A stretch of 64,000 bases of DNA from Bradyrhizobium elkanii WSM2783 (GTDB taxonomy: Bacteria > Pseudomonadota > Alphaproteobacteria > Rhizobiales > Xanthobacteraceae), in NCBI RefSeq assembly GCF_000472865.1, contig NZ_AXAP01000017.1:1-64000 (forward strand), in the 5' to 3' direction. The position numbers and the translations under genes were made by a program. Below are positions 1 through 9,338 of the stretch, piece after piece. The notes below the pieces were generated by a model, which was not told the DNA's origin, ran no database searches, and saw only the letters and a list, made by a program, of their open reading frames with translations. Within the stretch, counting starts at the first letter, position 1; each line of letters starts with the position of its first letter.

Positions 1-419
1 CAGCGCGAAGTGAGGAGCCCATCGATGACGTAACCAACATCCCTTACCCGCCGAGGTCTGCGAGAGGATGAGACGACCATGGAGGATCGGTCTTCCCGGC
101 GCATGCGAACACTGGTGACCCGAATGGCCCGCTCGAGGCCTGTCCGCTAATCAGTTCGAATGCGCGCTGATATCCATGATGGCCCGGAGCCCAGCACGCT
201 CCAATCAGAGGCCGGATACATTGATGCAAGACCGCATCTGCCAGGTTGACGAAACCGCTTGCAACGCGCGGCCGGACCATACATTCGGGTCAAGAGCGTC
301 GTCCTCTGCAATAGACGGCTGCCCGTCAACTTCCGCTATGCTTTGTTAGCGACCGAGATCGCGCGGCGGTGCAATATGTCGCGAATGGCCAACTCCAGAC
401 ATTTCGAGCATGCCGCCAA
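1..419. other. Leader region without a recognisable intact gene
   Basis: No convincing gene is visible. A short open frame from the window edge stops at a TAA at about 31-33 and may be the tail of a gene outside the window. The open frames on the minus strand here have no family resemblance that I recognise. Positions 298-391 hold one copy of a direct repeat described separately. The region leads into a decayed short-chain dehydrogenase. Confidence 0.5.
298..391 (+). repeat. Direct repeat, copy 1 of 2
   Basis: This 94-bp stretch matches 9566-9659 in the same orientation with only four differences by eye. Weaker similarity extends about 15 bp further left (TTCGGGTCA shared). The two copies bracket the PQQ dehydrogenase and Liv transporter cassette. 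Confidence 0.85.
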
Positions 420-712
420 GGCTCGTACGAGGCATTCGGAAATGTACATGTAGTTTGCAACAATGCCGGTGCCGCCGGCGGCAGTGGCATCGACAACACT
501 TCACTCGACAATTGGTGAGTGGTTGCTCGACGTCAATCTTATGGGAGTCCTTTACGGCATCCGTACCTTGCTGCCGCACATCCGCGCCCAGCGCGAAGGC
601 GGCCACATCGTCAACGCTGCGATGCAGCACACCGCGCCAATCGCGGCAATTAGCCGTGAGCATCGTGGATCCGGGGCTGATCTTTGCCCAGCGGCCTCCC
701 AAAGGATTATGA
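420..712 (+). pseudogene. Remnant of a short-chain dehydrogenase/reductase (SDR)
   Basis: One frame from about 441 reads VHVVCNNAGAAGG, the NNAG motif of classical SDR enzymes, and runs into a TGA right after LDNW. The reading continues at about 516 in another frame as DVNLMGVLYGIRTLLPHI and then GGHIVNAA, the next conserved SDR segments. A third frame gives a C-terminal-like SIVDPG ending at 712. The N-terminal cofactor-binding region is missing and at least two frame changes are needed, so this is a decayed fragment. It lies next to copy 1 of the direct repeat, so it may have been cut when the neighbouring DNA was rearranged. Confidence 0.75.
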
Positions 713-790
713 TCCGTCCGCTCACCGGGCATGCGCAAAAAACGCCGAAGCGTCGTGCCTGGAAAAAGAACAAACAGGGAGGATATCGCA

Positions 791-2479
791 ATGTCGCGAC
801 TGAGCGGAATGCTTGCAGGTTCGCTGCTGGCGCTGTTGGCGCTTCCCGTAGGGGCTGCCGCGGAAAGCGGAAAATCGTGGACGATCTATGGCGGCGACGC
901 TGCGAATACGCGCTTTAGCGCGCTCACCCAAATCAACAGGGACAATGTCGCCAAGCTGAGGGTGGCATGGGTGGCTCAGCTTGGTTCGTTGGAGGCCCAG
1001 GAATCGACCCCTCTGCTCGTGGGCGATACGCTATTCGTCACGACTTCCGCGGGGCCCCGCTATGTCTATGCGCTCAATGCGAAGGATGGTACGCCGAAAT
1101 GGAAGTATGCGCCCGAGATTCCCGCAGACGTGCAGCCGACGACTTGCTGCGGGCTCGACAACCGGGGCGTCGCCTATGCGCGCGGCAAGCTGTTTCTTGG
1201 CCGGCTCGACGCCTACCTCGTCGCGCTCGATGCGAACACGGGCAAGGAGCTTTGGAAGACCCAGGTCGTCGACTACCACGAGGGCGCCGCGATCACCTCG
1301 CCGCCGATCCTTGTCAAGAACCTCGTGACCACCGGTTATGCCGGCGGCGAATACGGCGTTCGCGGTGCGATCACGGCCTACGACCAGGATACCGGCAAAC
1401 AGGTGTGGCGCACTTATACGGTGCCTGTCGCCGGTGAGCCTGCCGCGGAAACCTGGAAGAACGACTCGTGGAAATATGGCGGCGGTGCCGCATGGCTCGT
1501 CGGCTCCTACGACCCGGAGCTCAACCTCGTCTATTACGGGGCCAGCAACCCTTCGCCGTGGGGAGCCTCGGCGCGCGGCCCGGATACGAGCGACTACGGC
1601 AAGTTCACCAACCTCTACACCGCCAGCACGCTGGCGCTCGACGCGGATACCGGCAAGATCGTCTGGCACTATCAGACGACACCGTACGACACCTGGGACT
1701 ATGACGGCGTGAACGAACTCGTGCTCGCCGACCTCGACCTCAACGGGCAGAAGACGCCCGTCGGGCTCAAGGCCGACCGCAACGGCTTCTTCTACGTGCT
1801 CAATCGCAAGACCGGGGCGCTGATATCGGCCCAGCCCTTCGTCCTGGTCAACTGGGCAAAAGAGATCGACCTCAAGACCGGGCGGCCGGTCGAAGTCCCG
1901 GAAAAGCGGCCGCGGCTCGACGTTTGGGCAAAGGACATCTGCCCCAACCTGTTCGGGGGCAAAAACTGGGAGCCGATGGCCTATAACCCGCAGACCGGTC
2001 TGGTCTACATCCCGACCTTCAACCTCTGCATGGATCTCGTCGGCAAGAAGGAGGAAAGGAAGAAGGGCGCGTTTTTTCTTGCCGAGGAGTTCGATCTCGA
2101 CAAGCCCGGTCCAGGCGGCTTCATGAGCGAAATGGTGGCATGGGATCCGATCAGTCAGAAGCGGGTCTGGGGCAGCAAAGAGGAGCTGCCTTTCTTGGGC
2201 GGCGCCCTGACGACAGCCGGCGGGCTCGTCTTCCACGGCAACATCCAGGGCTGGTTCAAGGCGCTCGATGCCAAAACCGGCGAGGAACTGTGGAAGTTCA
2301 ACGCCGGGTCTGGGATCAGCCAGGGTGCGATCACCTACGAGCTTGATGGCAAGCAATACGTCGCCGTCGTCTCCGGCCGGCTCAAGACCCCACCAAGCTT
2401 CCTCGGGCATACCGGTGAACGGGTATTCGCCTCGAGCCCCGAGGGCGGCGCGCTGTTCGTCTTCGCGTTGACAGACTGA
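791..2479 (+). CDS. PQQ-dependent alcohol dehydrogenase (methanol/ethanol family), DxD type
   Basis: This is a periplasmic quinoprotein of about 562 residues, the usual length for the family. The chosen ATG at 791 follows GGGAGG at 778-783 and opens a clear Sec signal peptide, whereas the frame's earlier start does not. Beta-propeller tryptophan-docking repeats run through the protein (ALDANTGKELWK, ALDAKTGEELWK). Adjacent Cys119-Cys120 match the vicinal disulfide near PQQ. The active-site segment reads W-D-Y-D-G-V-N-E: catalytic Asp303 is followed two residues later by Asp305. A second Asp at that position marks lanthanide-using enzymes (XoxF, PedH), whereas calcium enzymes usually carry Ala or Ser. 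It probably oxidises a primary alcohol or aldehyde and passes electrons to the cytochrome c encoded next. The substrate cannot be read from the sequence. Confidence 0.92.
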   Translation: MSRLSGMLAGSLLALLALPVGAAAESGKSWTIYGGDAANTRFSALTQINRDNVAKLRVAWVAQLGSLEAQESTPLLVGDTLFVTTSAGPRYVYALNAKDGTPKWKYAPEIPADVQPTTCCGLDNRGVAYARGKLFLGRLDAYLVALDANTGKELWKTQVVDYHEGAAITSPPILVKNLVTTGYAGGEYGVRGAITAYDQDTGKQVWRTYTVPVAGEPAAETWKNDSWKYGGGAAWLVGSYDPELNLVYYGASNPSPWGASARGPDTSDYGKFTNLYTASTLALDADTGKIVWHYQTTPYDTWDYDGVNELVLADLDLNGQKTPVGLKADRNGFFYVLNRKTGALISAQPFVLVNWAKEIDLKTGRPVEVPEKRPRLDVWAKDICPNLFGGKNWEPMAYNPQTGLVYIPTFNLCMDLVGKKEERKKGAFFLAEEFDLDKPGPGGFMSEMVAWDPISQKRVWGSKEELPFLGGALTTAGGLVFHGNIQGWFKALDAKTGEELWKFNAGSGISQGAITYELDGKQYVAVVSGRLKTPPSFLGHTGERVFASSPEGGALFVFALTD

Positions 2480-2504
2480 ACCGGTCGACTGTGCCGTCGT
2501 GAGC

Positions 2505-2927
2505 ATGGGGAAACTTAGCGGCGTGCAAGGACTCCCTGCGAGGATCGCTGTCGCGATCTTCGCGGGAGCGACCATTCTCGCCGTCTTCTTTGGTCTGCCC
2601 AGTGCGACGCGATATGCGCGCGCCGACGATCCTGCGGTCGCGGCCAAAAACCCTTACGGCGGCGACGCCAGCCGGGCCGCCGCGGGGCGCGGTCTATTCA
2701 ACCAATATTGCGCGCATTGTCACGGGCCGAATGCGGTCAGCCCTGATCCGCCCCGAGACCTCCGCCGGCTCAAGCGTCGCTACGGCGAGAACATGGCCAA
2801 CGTGTTCCACTCCACGGTCACGCATGGCCGACCTGACAAAGGTATGCCCAACTGGACGGGGCGGCTCGATGACGAGACGATATGGACCATCTGCACCTTT
2901 CTCCAGACCGTGCAGGCAGAGCCATGA
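2505..2927 (+). CDS. Class I cytochrome c, electron acceptor of the PQQ dehydrogenase
   Basis: The product has about 140 residues with an N-terminal hydrophobic segment (AVAIFAGATILAVFFGL) that is a signal peptide or membrane anchor. A single heme site C-A-H-C-H lies at 69-73, and a likely axial Met114 sits in GMPNW. The gene starts about 25 bp after the dehydrogenase stop, which fits one operon and a direct electron-transfer role in the periplasm. An in-frame GTG at 2499 is an alternative start; I prefer the ATG at 2505. It is too short to have a second heme. Confidence 0.88.
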   Translation: MGKLSGVQGLPARIAVAIFAGATILAVFFGLPSATRYARADDPAVAAKNPYGGDASRAAAGRGLFNQYCAHCHGPNAVSPDPPRDLRRLKRRYGENMANVFHSTVTHGRPDKGMPNWTGRLDDETIWTICTFLQTVQAEP

Positions 2928-2955
2928 AGTGAGGTGGCGGTGTAATTTTTGCCAC

Positions 2956-3060
2956 GTCATTCCGGGACGGCACGTAGCGCCGGATCCGGAATCCAAACAC
3001 AAATTCGGCGCCTGATTCGGGATCCCGAGTTCGCTCACTTTGCTCGCGCCCCGGAATGAC
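2956..3060. repeat. Palindromic intergenic element (GTCATTCCGGG family)
   Basis: The element begins with GTCATTCCGGG and ends with its exact reverse complement, with GC-rich imperfectly complementary sequence between. The same terminal motif bounds 19198-19237 and 20635-20727. Such REP/MITE-like elements are common between genes in this bacterial group. It may form a transcript hairpin downstream of the cytochrome gene. Confidence 0.8.
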
Positions 3061-3080
3061 ATGGGATAGGAGGCGAGCCA

Positions 3081-4034
3081 ATGCCCCGGCACGTGAACTA
3101 TGTCCCGCACGGCGTGATCCCGGCGGTGCTGCTGCCATTTGATAACGATCTCGCCATCGACGAGGCGAGCTTCCGCAAGCACGTGCGAGACGTGGCCTCC
3201 GTCGAAGGCCTCTCGGCCATCACCGTCAACGCGCACTCAACTGAGGTCGGCTCGTGCAGTTTCGACGAGCAGCGCCGCGTGCTCGACATCGCACAGGACG
3301 AGATCGGGGCCAAGCTGCCGCTGATCAACGGCATCTGGGCCGACGGCAGCCTCGAGGCGGCGCGCCTTGCGCGCATGGCGACGGAAGTCGGCGCCTCCGC
3401 GCTCTTGGTGTTCCCGCCGGCGCCGTTCACCCTCGGCCAGTCGCCGCAAATGGCGCTCGCGCATTTCAAGCGCATCGCCGACGCGGCTGACCTGCCGCTG
3501 ATCGTGTTCCAGTATCCGCTCGCGACCGGCCAAGGCTATCCGAAGGATACGCTGCTGAAGCTGTGCGAGGAGGTGCCAACCGTCCGCGCCATCAAGGACT
3601 GGATCGGCAACGTGCCGCATCACGAGTGGCATCTGCGCACACTGCAGAATCTGCCGCGGCCGGTGAATGTGCTCAGTACGCATAGCGCCTGGTTGCTTTC
3701 TTCGCTGGTGCTTGGCTGCAATGGGTTGCTGTCAGGTTCCGGCAGCGTGATCGCCGATTTGCAGGCGCGCCTGTTCCGCGCGGTGCAGGGCAACGACCTC
3801 GCGGAGGCCAAGCGGCTCAACGACCGCATCGAGCCGCTGATGCGCGTGTTCTACGCCGATCCCTTCGTCGATATGCACAACCGTATGAAAGAGGCGCTGG
3901 TGCTGCTCGGCAAATTGCCGCGTGCAGTCGTGCGCCCGCCGTTGGTGAAGATCGAGCGCTCTGAGATCATGCGCATTCGTCAGGCGCTGATCGAGGCCGT
4001 CTTACTCGACAAGAACGCGCGCGATGCGGCCTAA
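3081..4034 (+). CDS. Dihydrodipicolinate synthase/N-acetylneuraminate lyase family aldolase
   Basis: This is a 317-residue TIM-barrel class I aldolase. The ATG follows AGGAGG at 3068-3073. The N-terminal GVIPAVLLPF strand is typical of the family. The FQYPL strand and the Schiff-base lysine in VRAIKDW (Lys172) are also in place. The family condenses, cleaves or dehydrates 2-oxo acids. DapA itself is normally about 290 residues and sits elsewhere, so this is more likely a catabolic paralogue. Between an alcohol dehydrogenase pair and an ABC transporter, it may act on a product derived from the imported compound. The exact reaction is not known. Confidence 0.85.
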   Translation: MPRHVNYVPHGVIPAVLLPFDNDLAIDEASFRKHVRDVASVEGLSAITVNAHSTEVGSCSFDEQRRVLDIAQDEIGAKLPLINGIWADGSLEAARLARMATEVGASALLVFPPAPFTLGQSPQMALAHFKRIADAADLPLIVFQYPLATGQGYPKDTLLKLCEEVPTVRAIKDWIGNVPHHEWHLRTLQNLPRPVNVLSTHSAWLLSSLVLGCNGLLSGSGSVIADLQARLFRAVQGNDLAEAKRLNDRIEPLMRVFYADPFVDMHNRMKEALVLLGKLPRAVVRPPLVKIERSEIMRIRQALIEAVLLDKNARDAA

Positions 4035-4616
4035 CCTCTTTCCGTTATTCTGAGCAGCGAGCGAAGCGGGTCTTGAAGGAGCCCGTACCGTCGCCCTTTT
4101 AGGGCCGCGCGCACGCGCGGCCAGCGTACGTCCTCGGATACCGCCGCCAAAAGTCGCTCGTCGGCGGCAGGAAGGATGGCGAGATCATCTGCACCAAGCA
4201 GGGTGTGAGCCCCGCGGCCGGCCGGCGATAGCCGCCCGCCGGTATCGCGAGCCGCGCTGCAGGCCCGCTGCCGGGGTACCGTCGCAACGCAGCGCCGGGC
4301 AAATCGCGCATAGCAAGTGTCGCATCCGCCGCCGGTCGCGCGAGCAATGCCTGCTCATTTCGCGAGCAACACATGCGACAAATTGAGTACGTCCATGGGT
4401 TGAAGCTTGCCCTGGATCGCGATTGCTAAAGAGAGCAGATTACTCAGCAAGAGCCTGCCAAGGGCCGGAAAGGGAGGATAGTCGATGCGGGCTCACGCCG
4501 CCTGGGTGCATGGAGTCCAAATGTCCGCAGCCGTGCCTTGCATTGCGCGGCACGTGCGGACGACGACATCGACCGACCGAACTCCACCTGATCAGAACGC
4601 ACAGGAGGAACGGACC
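4035..4616. other. Gene-free spacer before the Liv-type operon
   Basis: No convincing gene is seen. At 4102-4121 there is a near-perfect GC-rich hairpin with arms close to GGCCGCGCG, shortly after the aldolase gene; it lacks a T-run, so it is only a possible terminator. The rest should hold the promoter for the transporter operon, but I cannot point to a -35/-10 pair. Confidence 0.5.
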
Positions 4617-5915
4617 ATGACTGAGAAGTGGAAAGACGAGGAGGGGGCGCAGAACTTCTGGTATCGCGGCAAGGTCACGCGTCGTCGCGTCATCGGTTGG
4701 GGCGGTGGGGCGATCGGCGCCGTGATGCTGGTGCCGGCGCCCTGGCGCGCCGCCTTCGGCGCCGCCAAGCCGTACAAAATCGGCTCAGAGCAGCCCTTAT
4801 CCGGCGCCGGTGCCGCCGGTGGCAAAACCGCGCTGGTCGGTTTGCAGATGGCGGTCGACCGTATCAACCAGATGGCCGGCATCATGGACCGGCCGATCGA
4901 GTTGGTGATTGCGGACGACGAGTCCAAGCCCGATGTTGCCCGCCGCAAGACGCAGAAGATGGTGGAGGAGGACAAGATCGACGTCCATGTCGGCGGCTTC
5001 CTTTCCAATATTTGTCTCGCCTGCATGCCGGTCTGGGAGGAAGCCAAGATCGTCAACATGATCAGTGTGTGCCTCGACACGACGCTCACCACCTCCAAGT
5101 GCAACCGCTACAGCTTCCGTGTCCACGACTACGCGCCGGCGCAGGCGGTCGCCTTCGGCCCGATGCTCGCCAAGATGGGCAAGAAGTGGCACATCGCCTA
5201 TGCTGACTATTCGTGGGGCCAGTCGACGCGTGACGCTTACGCGGCGGAGATCAGGAAGAACGGCGGCGAGGTCGTCGGCACGACCGGCATCCCGCTCGGT
5301 ACCGCCGACATGACGCCCTTCCTGTCGAAGATTTCCGGCGACTTCGACGGATTATTCGGCATCTTCTTCGGAAAGGACGGCGTGACCATCGGCAACCAGG
5401 CCTATGATCTCGGCCTCGCCAAGAAGTACAAATGGGCCGGTGACGGCGCCATCTGCGAATCCGCCAATCTGCCGGCGCTCGGGAACAAGATCGACGGCTT
5501 TGTCGCCATCAACCGCTACGTCCCGATCTTCCAGGGCGCGCTCGATACGCCCCATCACCACCGCTTCTTCGACGAGGCCAAGAAGCGGCTGGCCAAGATC
5601 GATCGATCCGGTCCGCTGCCCGACCGTTACGTGCAGTCGAACTACGAGGCCATGAACGCGCTCAAGCACGGCATGGAGATGTCGAAATTCGAGACGCGCG
5701 AGGACACGATGAAGCTGATCGAGGCGTTGGAAGGGCTCGAGATGAAGCTCAGCGACGACTTCCCGCAGGGGGATAAGACGCTGCGCAAGGCCGATCACCA
5801 GGCGTTCCTCAACCAGTTCCTCTACACCGTCAAAGGCGGTCAGTTCGAGCTGTTCGAAATGGTGCCGAAGGACAAGACCATCGTTCCTCCGGCCTGCAAA
5901 TTCCCCGCTGCGTAA
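4617..5915 (+). CDS. Liv-type ABC transporter substrate-binding protein with Tat signal
   Basis: The periplasmic binding protein has 432 residues. The ATG at 4617 is set by the strong ribosome site AGGAGGA just upstream (4602-4608). The N-terminus has a long polar stretch and then T-R-R-R-V-I-G (residues 21-27) before a hydrophobic segment, a twin-arginine signal, so it is probably exported folded. The mature part opens with YKIGSEQPLSGAGA, typical of type I periplasmic binding proteins of the branched-chain amino acid/urea/amide group. It is the first gene of a complete five-gene transporter. The ligand is unknown; linkage to the PQQ dehydrogenase and aldolase suggests a small organic acid, alcohol or amide. 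Confidence 0.9.
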   Translation: MTEKWKDEEGAQNFWYRGKVTRRRVIGWGGGAIGAVMLVPAPWRAAFGAAKPYKIGSEQPLSGAGAAGGKTALVGLQMAVDRINQMAGIMDRPIELVIADDESKPDVARRKTQKMVEEDKIDVHVGGFLSNICLACMPVWEEAKIVNMISVCLDTTLTTSKCNRYSFRVHDYAPAQAVAFGPMLAKMGKKWHIAYADYSWGQSTRDAYAAEIRKNGGEVVGTTGIPLGTADMTPFLSKISGDFDGLFGIFFGKDGVTIGNQAYDLGLAKKYKWAGDGAICESANLPALGNKIDGFVAINRYVPIFQGALDTPHHHRFFDEAKKRLAKIDRSGPLPDRYVQSNYEAMNALKHGMEMSKFETREDTMKLIEALEGLEMKLSDDFPQGDKTLRKADHQAFLNQFLYTVKGGQFELFEMVPKDKTIVPPACKFPAA

Positions 5916-6710
5916 GTGAGCGGAGAAGCTGTCAACGACGTGCGCTCCCCGGCGAATGGCCGGACAGCGGCGTCGGTTCCTGTACTCAAGACCGAACTGT
6001 TGACTGTCCGGTTCGGCGGCCTGGCGGCACTGTCCAAGGTCAATTTCGAGGTCAAGCGCGACGAGGTGTGCGCCATCATCGGCCCGAATGGAGCCGGCAA
6101 GAGCACTTTCTTCAATTGCTTGACCGGCGTGCTCAAACCCACCTCCGGCCGCATCCTATTCGACGGCGAGGACATCACCGGGCTGCCGTCCAACACCATC
6201 TCGCAGAAGGGCATCGCGCGCTCCTATCAGATCACCAACATCATGCCCAACGCCTCGGCGCTGGAAAACGTCCGCATTGCCGCGCAGTCGCGCCGGCATG
6301 CCTGGAACATGATCTCGCATCACTCCGCCTTCCCCAACATCAACGAGAGGGCCGAGGCGGCGCTTCGATCGGTGGGCCTGCTTGACAAGGCGGACCAGCT
6401 TGCCGCCAATCTGTCGCACGGCGAACAGCGTAATCTGGAGATCGGCATTGCGCTTGCGACTGAGCCAACCTTGTTGTGTCTTGACGAGCCGACCGCCGGC
6501 ATGAGCACGGCGGAGACGCATGACACCCTGCAACTCGTGCGCCGCATCGCCAAGAATTTGACGATCCTGATCGTCGAGCACGACATGCAGGTGGTGATGG
6601 AGCTGTGCCATCGCATCACCGTGCTGCATTACGGCGAAATCCTCGCCGACGGCACGCCGGAGGAGATACAGCGCAATTCCAAGGTGCAGGAGGTCTATCT
6701 CAAGACATGA
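5916..6710 (+). CDS. Liv-type ABC transporter ATPase (LivG-like)
   Basis: The 264-residue cytoplasmic ATPase starts with GTG directly after the TAA of the binding-protein gene. It shows Walker A GPNGAGKST (56-64), the signature LSHGEQ typical of LivG rather than the usual LSGGQ, Walker B LLCLDEPTAGM and the switch His in IVEHDM. It pairs with the next ATPase to drive the two permeases that follow. Confidence 0.92.
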   Translation: MSGEAVNDVRSPANGRTAASVPVLKTELLTVRFGGLAALSKVNFEVKRDEVCAIIGPNGAGKSTFFNCLTGVLKPTSGRILFDGEDITGLPSNTISQKGIARSYQITNIMPNASALENVRIAAQSRRHAWNMISHHSAFPNINERAEAALRSVGLLDKADQLAANLSHGEQRNLEIGIALATEPTLLCLDEPTAGMSTAETHDTLQLVRRIAKNLTILIVEHDMQVVMELCHRITVLHYGEILADGTPEEIQRNSKVQEVYLKT

Positions 6711-7444
6711 ACCAGACCGCGCCCCGCACCGAGCCGATCGTCCTGGTCGAGGACGTGCATACCTATTACGGCAAGAGCCACATCCTACATGGCGTCACGC
6801 TGCACGTGCAGCCGGGCGAAGTGGTGGGCCTGCTCGGCCGCAACGGCGTCGGCAAGTCGACCACGCTCAAGACCATCATGGGACTGGTGCGGCCCAGCCA
6901 CGGCTCTGTTCTGCTCGACGGCAACGCCATCTCCGGCCTGCCCCCGCACAAGCTTGCCCGCCTCGGCATCGGCTATGTGCCGGAGGATCGGCGCATTTTC
7001 CGCCTGCTCACGGTGATGGAGAACCTGCGCACCGGGCTCGACCGCAACGGCGTCACCGAAGAGCGCAAAGCGGGGCTGCTCGACAAGGCGTTCACCTACT
7101 TCCCCGTGCTCGCCGAGCGGCGCAACCAGGCCGGCGGCACGCTTTCGGGCGGCGAGCAGCAAATGCTAGCGATCGCGCGCGCCATGATGCTGGAGCCCAA
7201 GATCATCCTGCTCGATGAGCCGACCGAAGGGTTGATGCCGCGGATGGTGTCGCAAATCCGCCAGATCATCGACGTGCTGCATCGCGAGGGTGTCGCCATC
7301 CTGCTGGTCGAGCAGAACGTGCCGCTGACGCTCGAGGCGAGCGAGCGCGTCTACATCATGGAGAAGGGCCTCGTGCGCCACCATTGCGCGGCGTCCGAGA
7401 TCAAGGTCGACGATCCGGTCATCAGACAGCATCTGGGGGTCTAG
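6707..7444 (+). CDS. Liv-type ABC transporter ATPase (LivF-like)
   Basis: The 245-residue ATPase starts at the ATG that overlaps the previous stop (ATGA, 6707-6710), a sign of translational coupling. Walker A GRNGVGKST begins at about residue 44. The signature is LSGGEQQMLAIARA, followed by Walker B IILLDEPTEGL. The GYVPEDRRIF segment before the signature is characteristic of LivF. It forms the second half of the ATPase pair of this transporter. Confidence 0.92.
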   Translation: MNQTAPRTEPIVLVEDVHTYYGKSHILHGVTLHVQPGEVVGLLGRNGVGKSTTLKTIMGLVRPSHGSVLLDGNAISGLPPHKLARLGIGYVPEDRRIFRLLTVMENLRTGLDRNGVTEERKAGLLDKAFTYFPVLAERRNQAGGTLSGGEQQMLAIARAMMLEPKIILLDEPTEGLMPRMVSQIRQIIDVLHREGVAILLVEQNVPLTLEASERVYIMEKGLVRHHCAASEIKVDDPVIRQHLGV

Positions 7445-7446
7445 GG

Positions 7447-8343
7447 ATGGACGCAGTCGCGCACTTCTTTCAGAGCATTCCGGTGGACTTGCTGATCATT
7501 CAGACCGTGAATGGCGTGGTCACCGGCATGATCCTGGCGCTGGTCGCCTCGGGTCTGACGCTCATCTTCGGCATCATGGATGTGGTCAACTTCGCGCATG
7601 GCGAATTGTTCATGCTCGGCGCCTATGTCGGCGTGCTGGTCCTGACCGCGACGGGGAGCTTCTGGATAGCGCTCGTGCTGTCCGCCTTGATCGTCGCCCT
7701 CCTCGGCGCGGCCATACAGGTCGCCACCCTGCGTCCGCTGCTCGGCCGCGATTCGCTCAACACGATTCTTGCCACATTCGGCATATCGTTGATCCTGCAG
7801 AACTACGCGCTGTGGCAATTCGGCCCGGTGGCGCGCAAGATCGGCGAACCGATCACCAGCCACTTCAACCTGTTCTATCTCACTTATCCCTGGTACCGCA
7901 TTCTGATCGCCTTGTTGTCGGCGGCGATCATCGGCGGCTTCTGGCTGTTCCTCAAATACGGCAAATACGGCGTCTGGATCCGCGCCACCACCCAGGACCG
8001 CGTGATGGCGCAGGCCATGGGCATCCCGGTTCCGATGGTGTACACCGCGGTGTTTGCGATCGGCGCAGCGATGGCGGCGGCGAGCGGGGTGCTGTTTGCC
8101 CCGCTGGTCAGCGTCAACCACACCATGGGGCTCGACTGGGTGCTCAAGGCCTTCATCGTCGTGGTGATCGGCGGCATGGGCAATCTCGGTGGCTCGATCG
8201 GGGCGGCGATCTTCATCAGCCTGCTCGAAGCCTATGCGGCGATCTGGGTCGATCCCTCGCAAGCGGTGATCGTCTCCTTCGTGGTGCTGATCCTCACGCT
8301 CCTGTTCCGGCCGACCGGCCTCTTCGTTCCGACGCCCAAATGA
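7447..8343 (+). CDS. Liv-type ABC transporter permease (LivH-like)
   Basis: This 298-residue inner-membrane permease has about eight hydrophobic segments. The motifs GLTLIFGIMDVVNFAHGE near the N-terminus and VVVIGGMGNLGGSIG near the C-terminus are hallmarks of LivH. The ATG at 7447 follows the previous stop by two bases, in line with GATGG context and translational coupling. Confidence 0.92.
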   Translation: MDAVAHFFQSIPVDLLIIQTVNGVVTGMILALVASGLTLIFGIMDVVNFAHGELFMLGAYVGVLVLTATGSFWIALVLSALIVALLGAAIQVATLRPLLGRDSLNTILATFGISLILQNYALWQFGPVARKIGEPITSHFNLFYLTYPWYRILIALLSAAIIGGFWLFLKYGKYGVWIRATTQDRVMAQAMGIPVPMVYTAVFAIGAAMAAASGVLFAPLVSVNHTMGLDWVLKAFIVVVIGGMGNLGGSIGAAIFISLLEAYAAIWVDPSQAVIVSFVVLILTLLFRPTGLFVPTPK

Positions 8344-9338
8344 CAACCGGCCCGCTCAGCAAATCGATGCCGCTCACAACGAAATTGAGCCACACCGCCG
8401 TCTTCTGGATCGGCTTCTGCGTGGTCATGGCGGTGCTGATTGTCGCGCCGCTGGTGCTGCCCGAATACTGGCGGCGCTTCCTCACCGAAATCCTGATCTG
8501 GGGCCTGCTTGCGATGTCGTCCGACATCCTCATCGGCTATACCGGCATGGTCTCCTTCGGGCATTCGGCGTTCTTCGGACTCGGCATGTATGGCGCGGCG
8601 GCGGCGCTCTTGATCGTCAGCCCGCCCAATCTGTGGCTTGCCATTCTGTTCGGGCTCGGCGGGGCCGCGGGCGCGGCGCTGTTCGTTGCCTATTTCTCCA
8701 CGCGACTGCGCGACATCTACTTCGCCATCACCACGTTGATCTTCTCGCAGATCTTCTATGTGATAATCTTCACCTGGACCGAGGTGACCGGCGGCGAGAA
8801 CGGACTGATCTTCTCGCGCCCGCATTTCACAATCCCGTTCCTCTATGACACACGTTTCTCGACCGCAACGCTGCACTGGTTCGTGCTGGCGGTGGTCGCC
8901 GGCTCTTATGTGCTTCTGCGCCGCATCATGCAGTCGCCCTTCGGCATGGTGCTGCAGTCAATCCGCGAGAACGAGGCGCGCACGCGGGCGATCGGCTATC
9001 CGGTCGAGCGCTACAAGATCGTGGCGGTGATGCTGTCCGGTCTGTTCGCTGGGCTTGCCGGCGTGCTCTACGCCGTGCAGAACCAGTTCGCGGCGGCGGA
9101 ATTCGTGTTCTTCACCACCTCGGGCGACACCGTCATCTTCAACGTCATGGGCGGCATCGGCACGCTGGTCGGCCCCATCGTCGGCGCCGGCTTCTTCCAA
9201 CTCATTCGCGAGCTGCTGTCGCGCATTTTCGGCGATCAGTTCCCGTATCTCATCCCGCTCGGCGTGATCTTCATCGTCATGATCATCTTCCTGCCGCAGG
9301 GCCTACTCGGCTTTGCCCGGCGCTGGCTCAATCGCTAG
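8340..9338 (+). CDS. Liv-type ABC transporter permease (LivM-like)
   Basis: This 332-residue permease starts at the ATG overlapping the LivH stop (8340-8343). The GYTGMVSFGHSAFFGLGMY segment and the long C-terminal hydrophobic helices fit LivM. It ends the operon that starts at 4617; no terminator with a T-run is obvious after it. Confidence 0.92.
   Translation: MTTGPLSKSMPLTTKLSHTAVFWIGFCVVMAVLIVAPLVLPEYWRRFLTEILIWGLLAMSSDILIGYTGMVSFGHSAFFGLGMYGAAAALLIVSPPNLWLAILFGLGGAAGAALFVAYFSTRLRDIYFAITTLIFSQIFYVIIFTWTEVTGGENGLIFSRPHFTIPFLYDTRFSTATLHWFVLAVVAGSYVLLRRIMQSPFGMVLQSIRENEARTRAIGYPVERYKIVAVMLSGLFAGLAGVLYAVQNQFAAAEFVFFTTSGDTVIFNVMGGIGTLVGPIVGAGFFQLIRELLSRIFGDQFPYLIPLGVIFIVMIIFLPQGLLGFARRWLNR

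Noticed and set aside
1031..2647. 538-residue open frame opposite the PQQ dehydrogenase
   Set aside because: It is the antisense of a well-supported gene; the composition is Arg/Gly/Val-rich with no motif. Long antisense frames are expected at this GC content.
4099..4374. 91-residue minus-strand frame in the spacer before the Liv operon
   Set aside because: Its Arg/Ala/Pro-rich composition comes from GC-rich repeats; no ribosome site or family.
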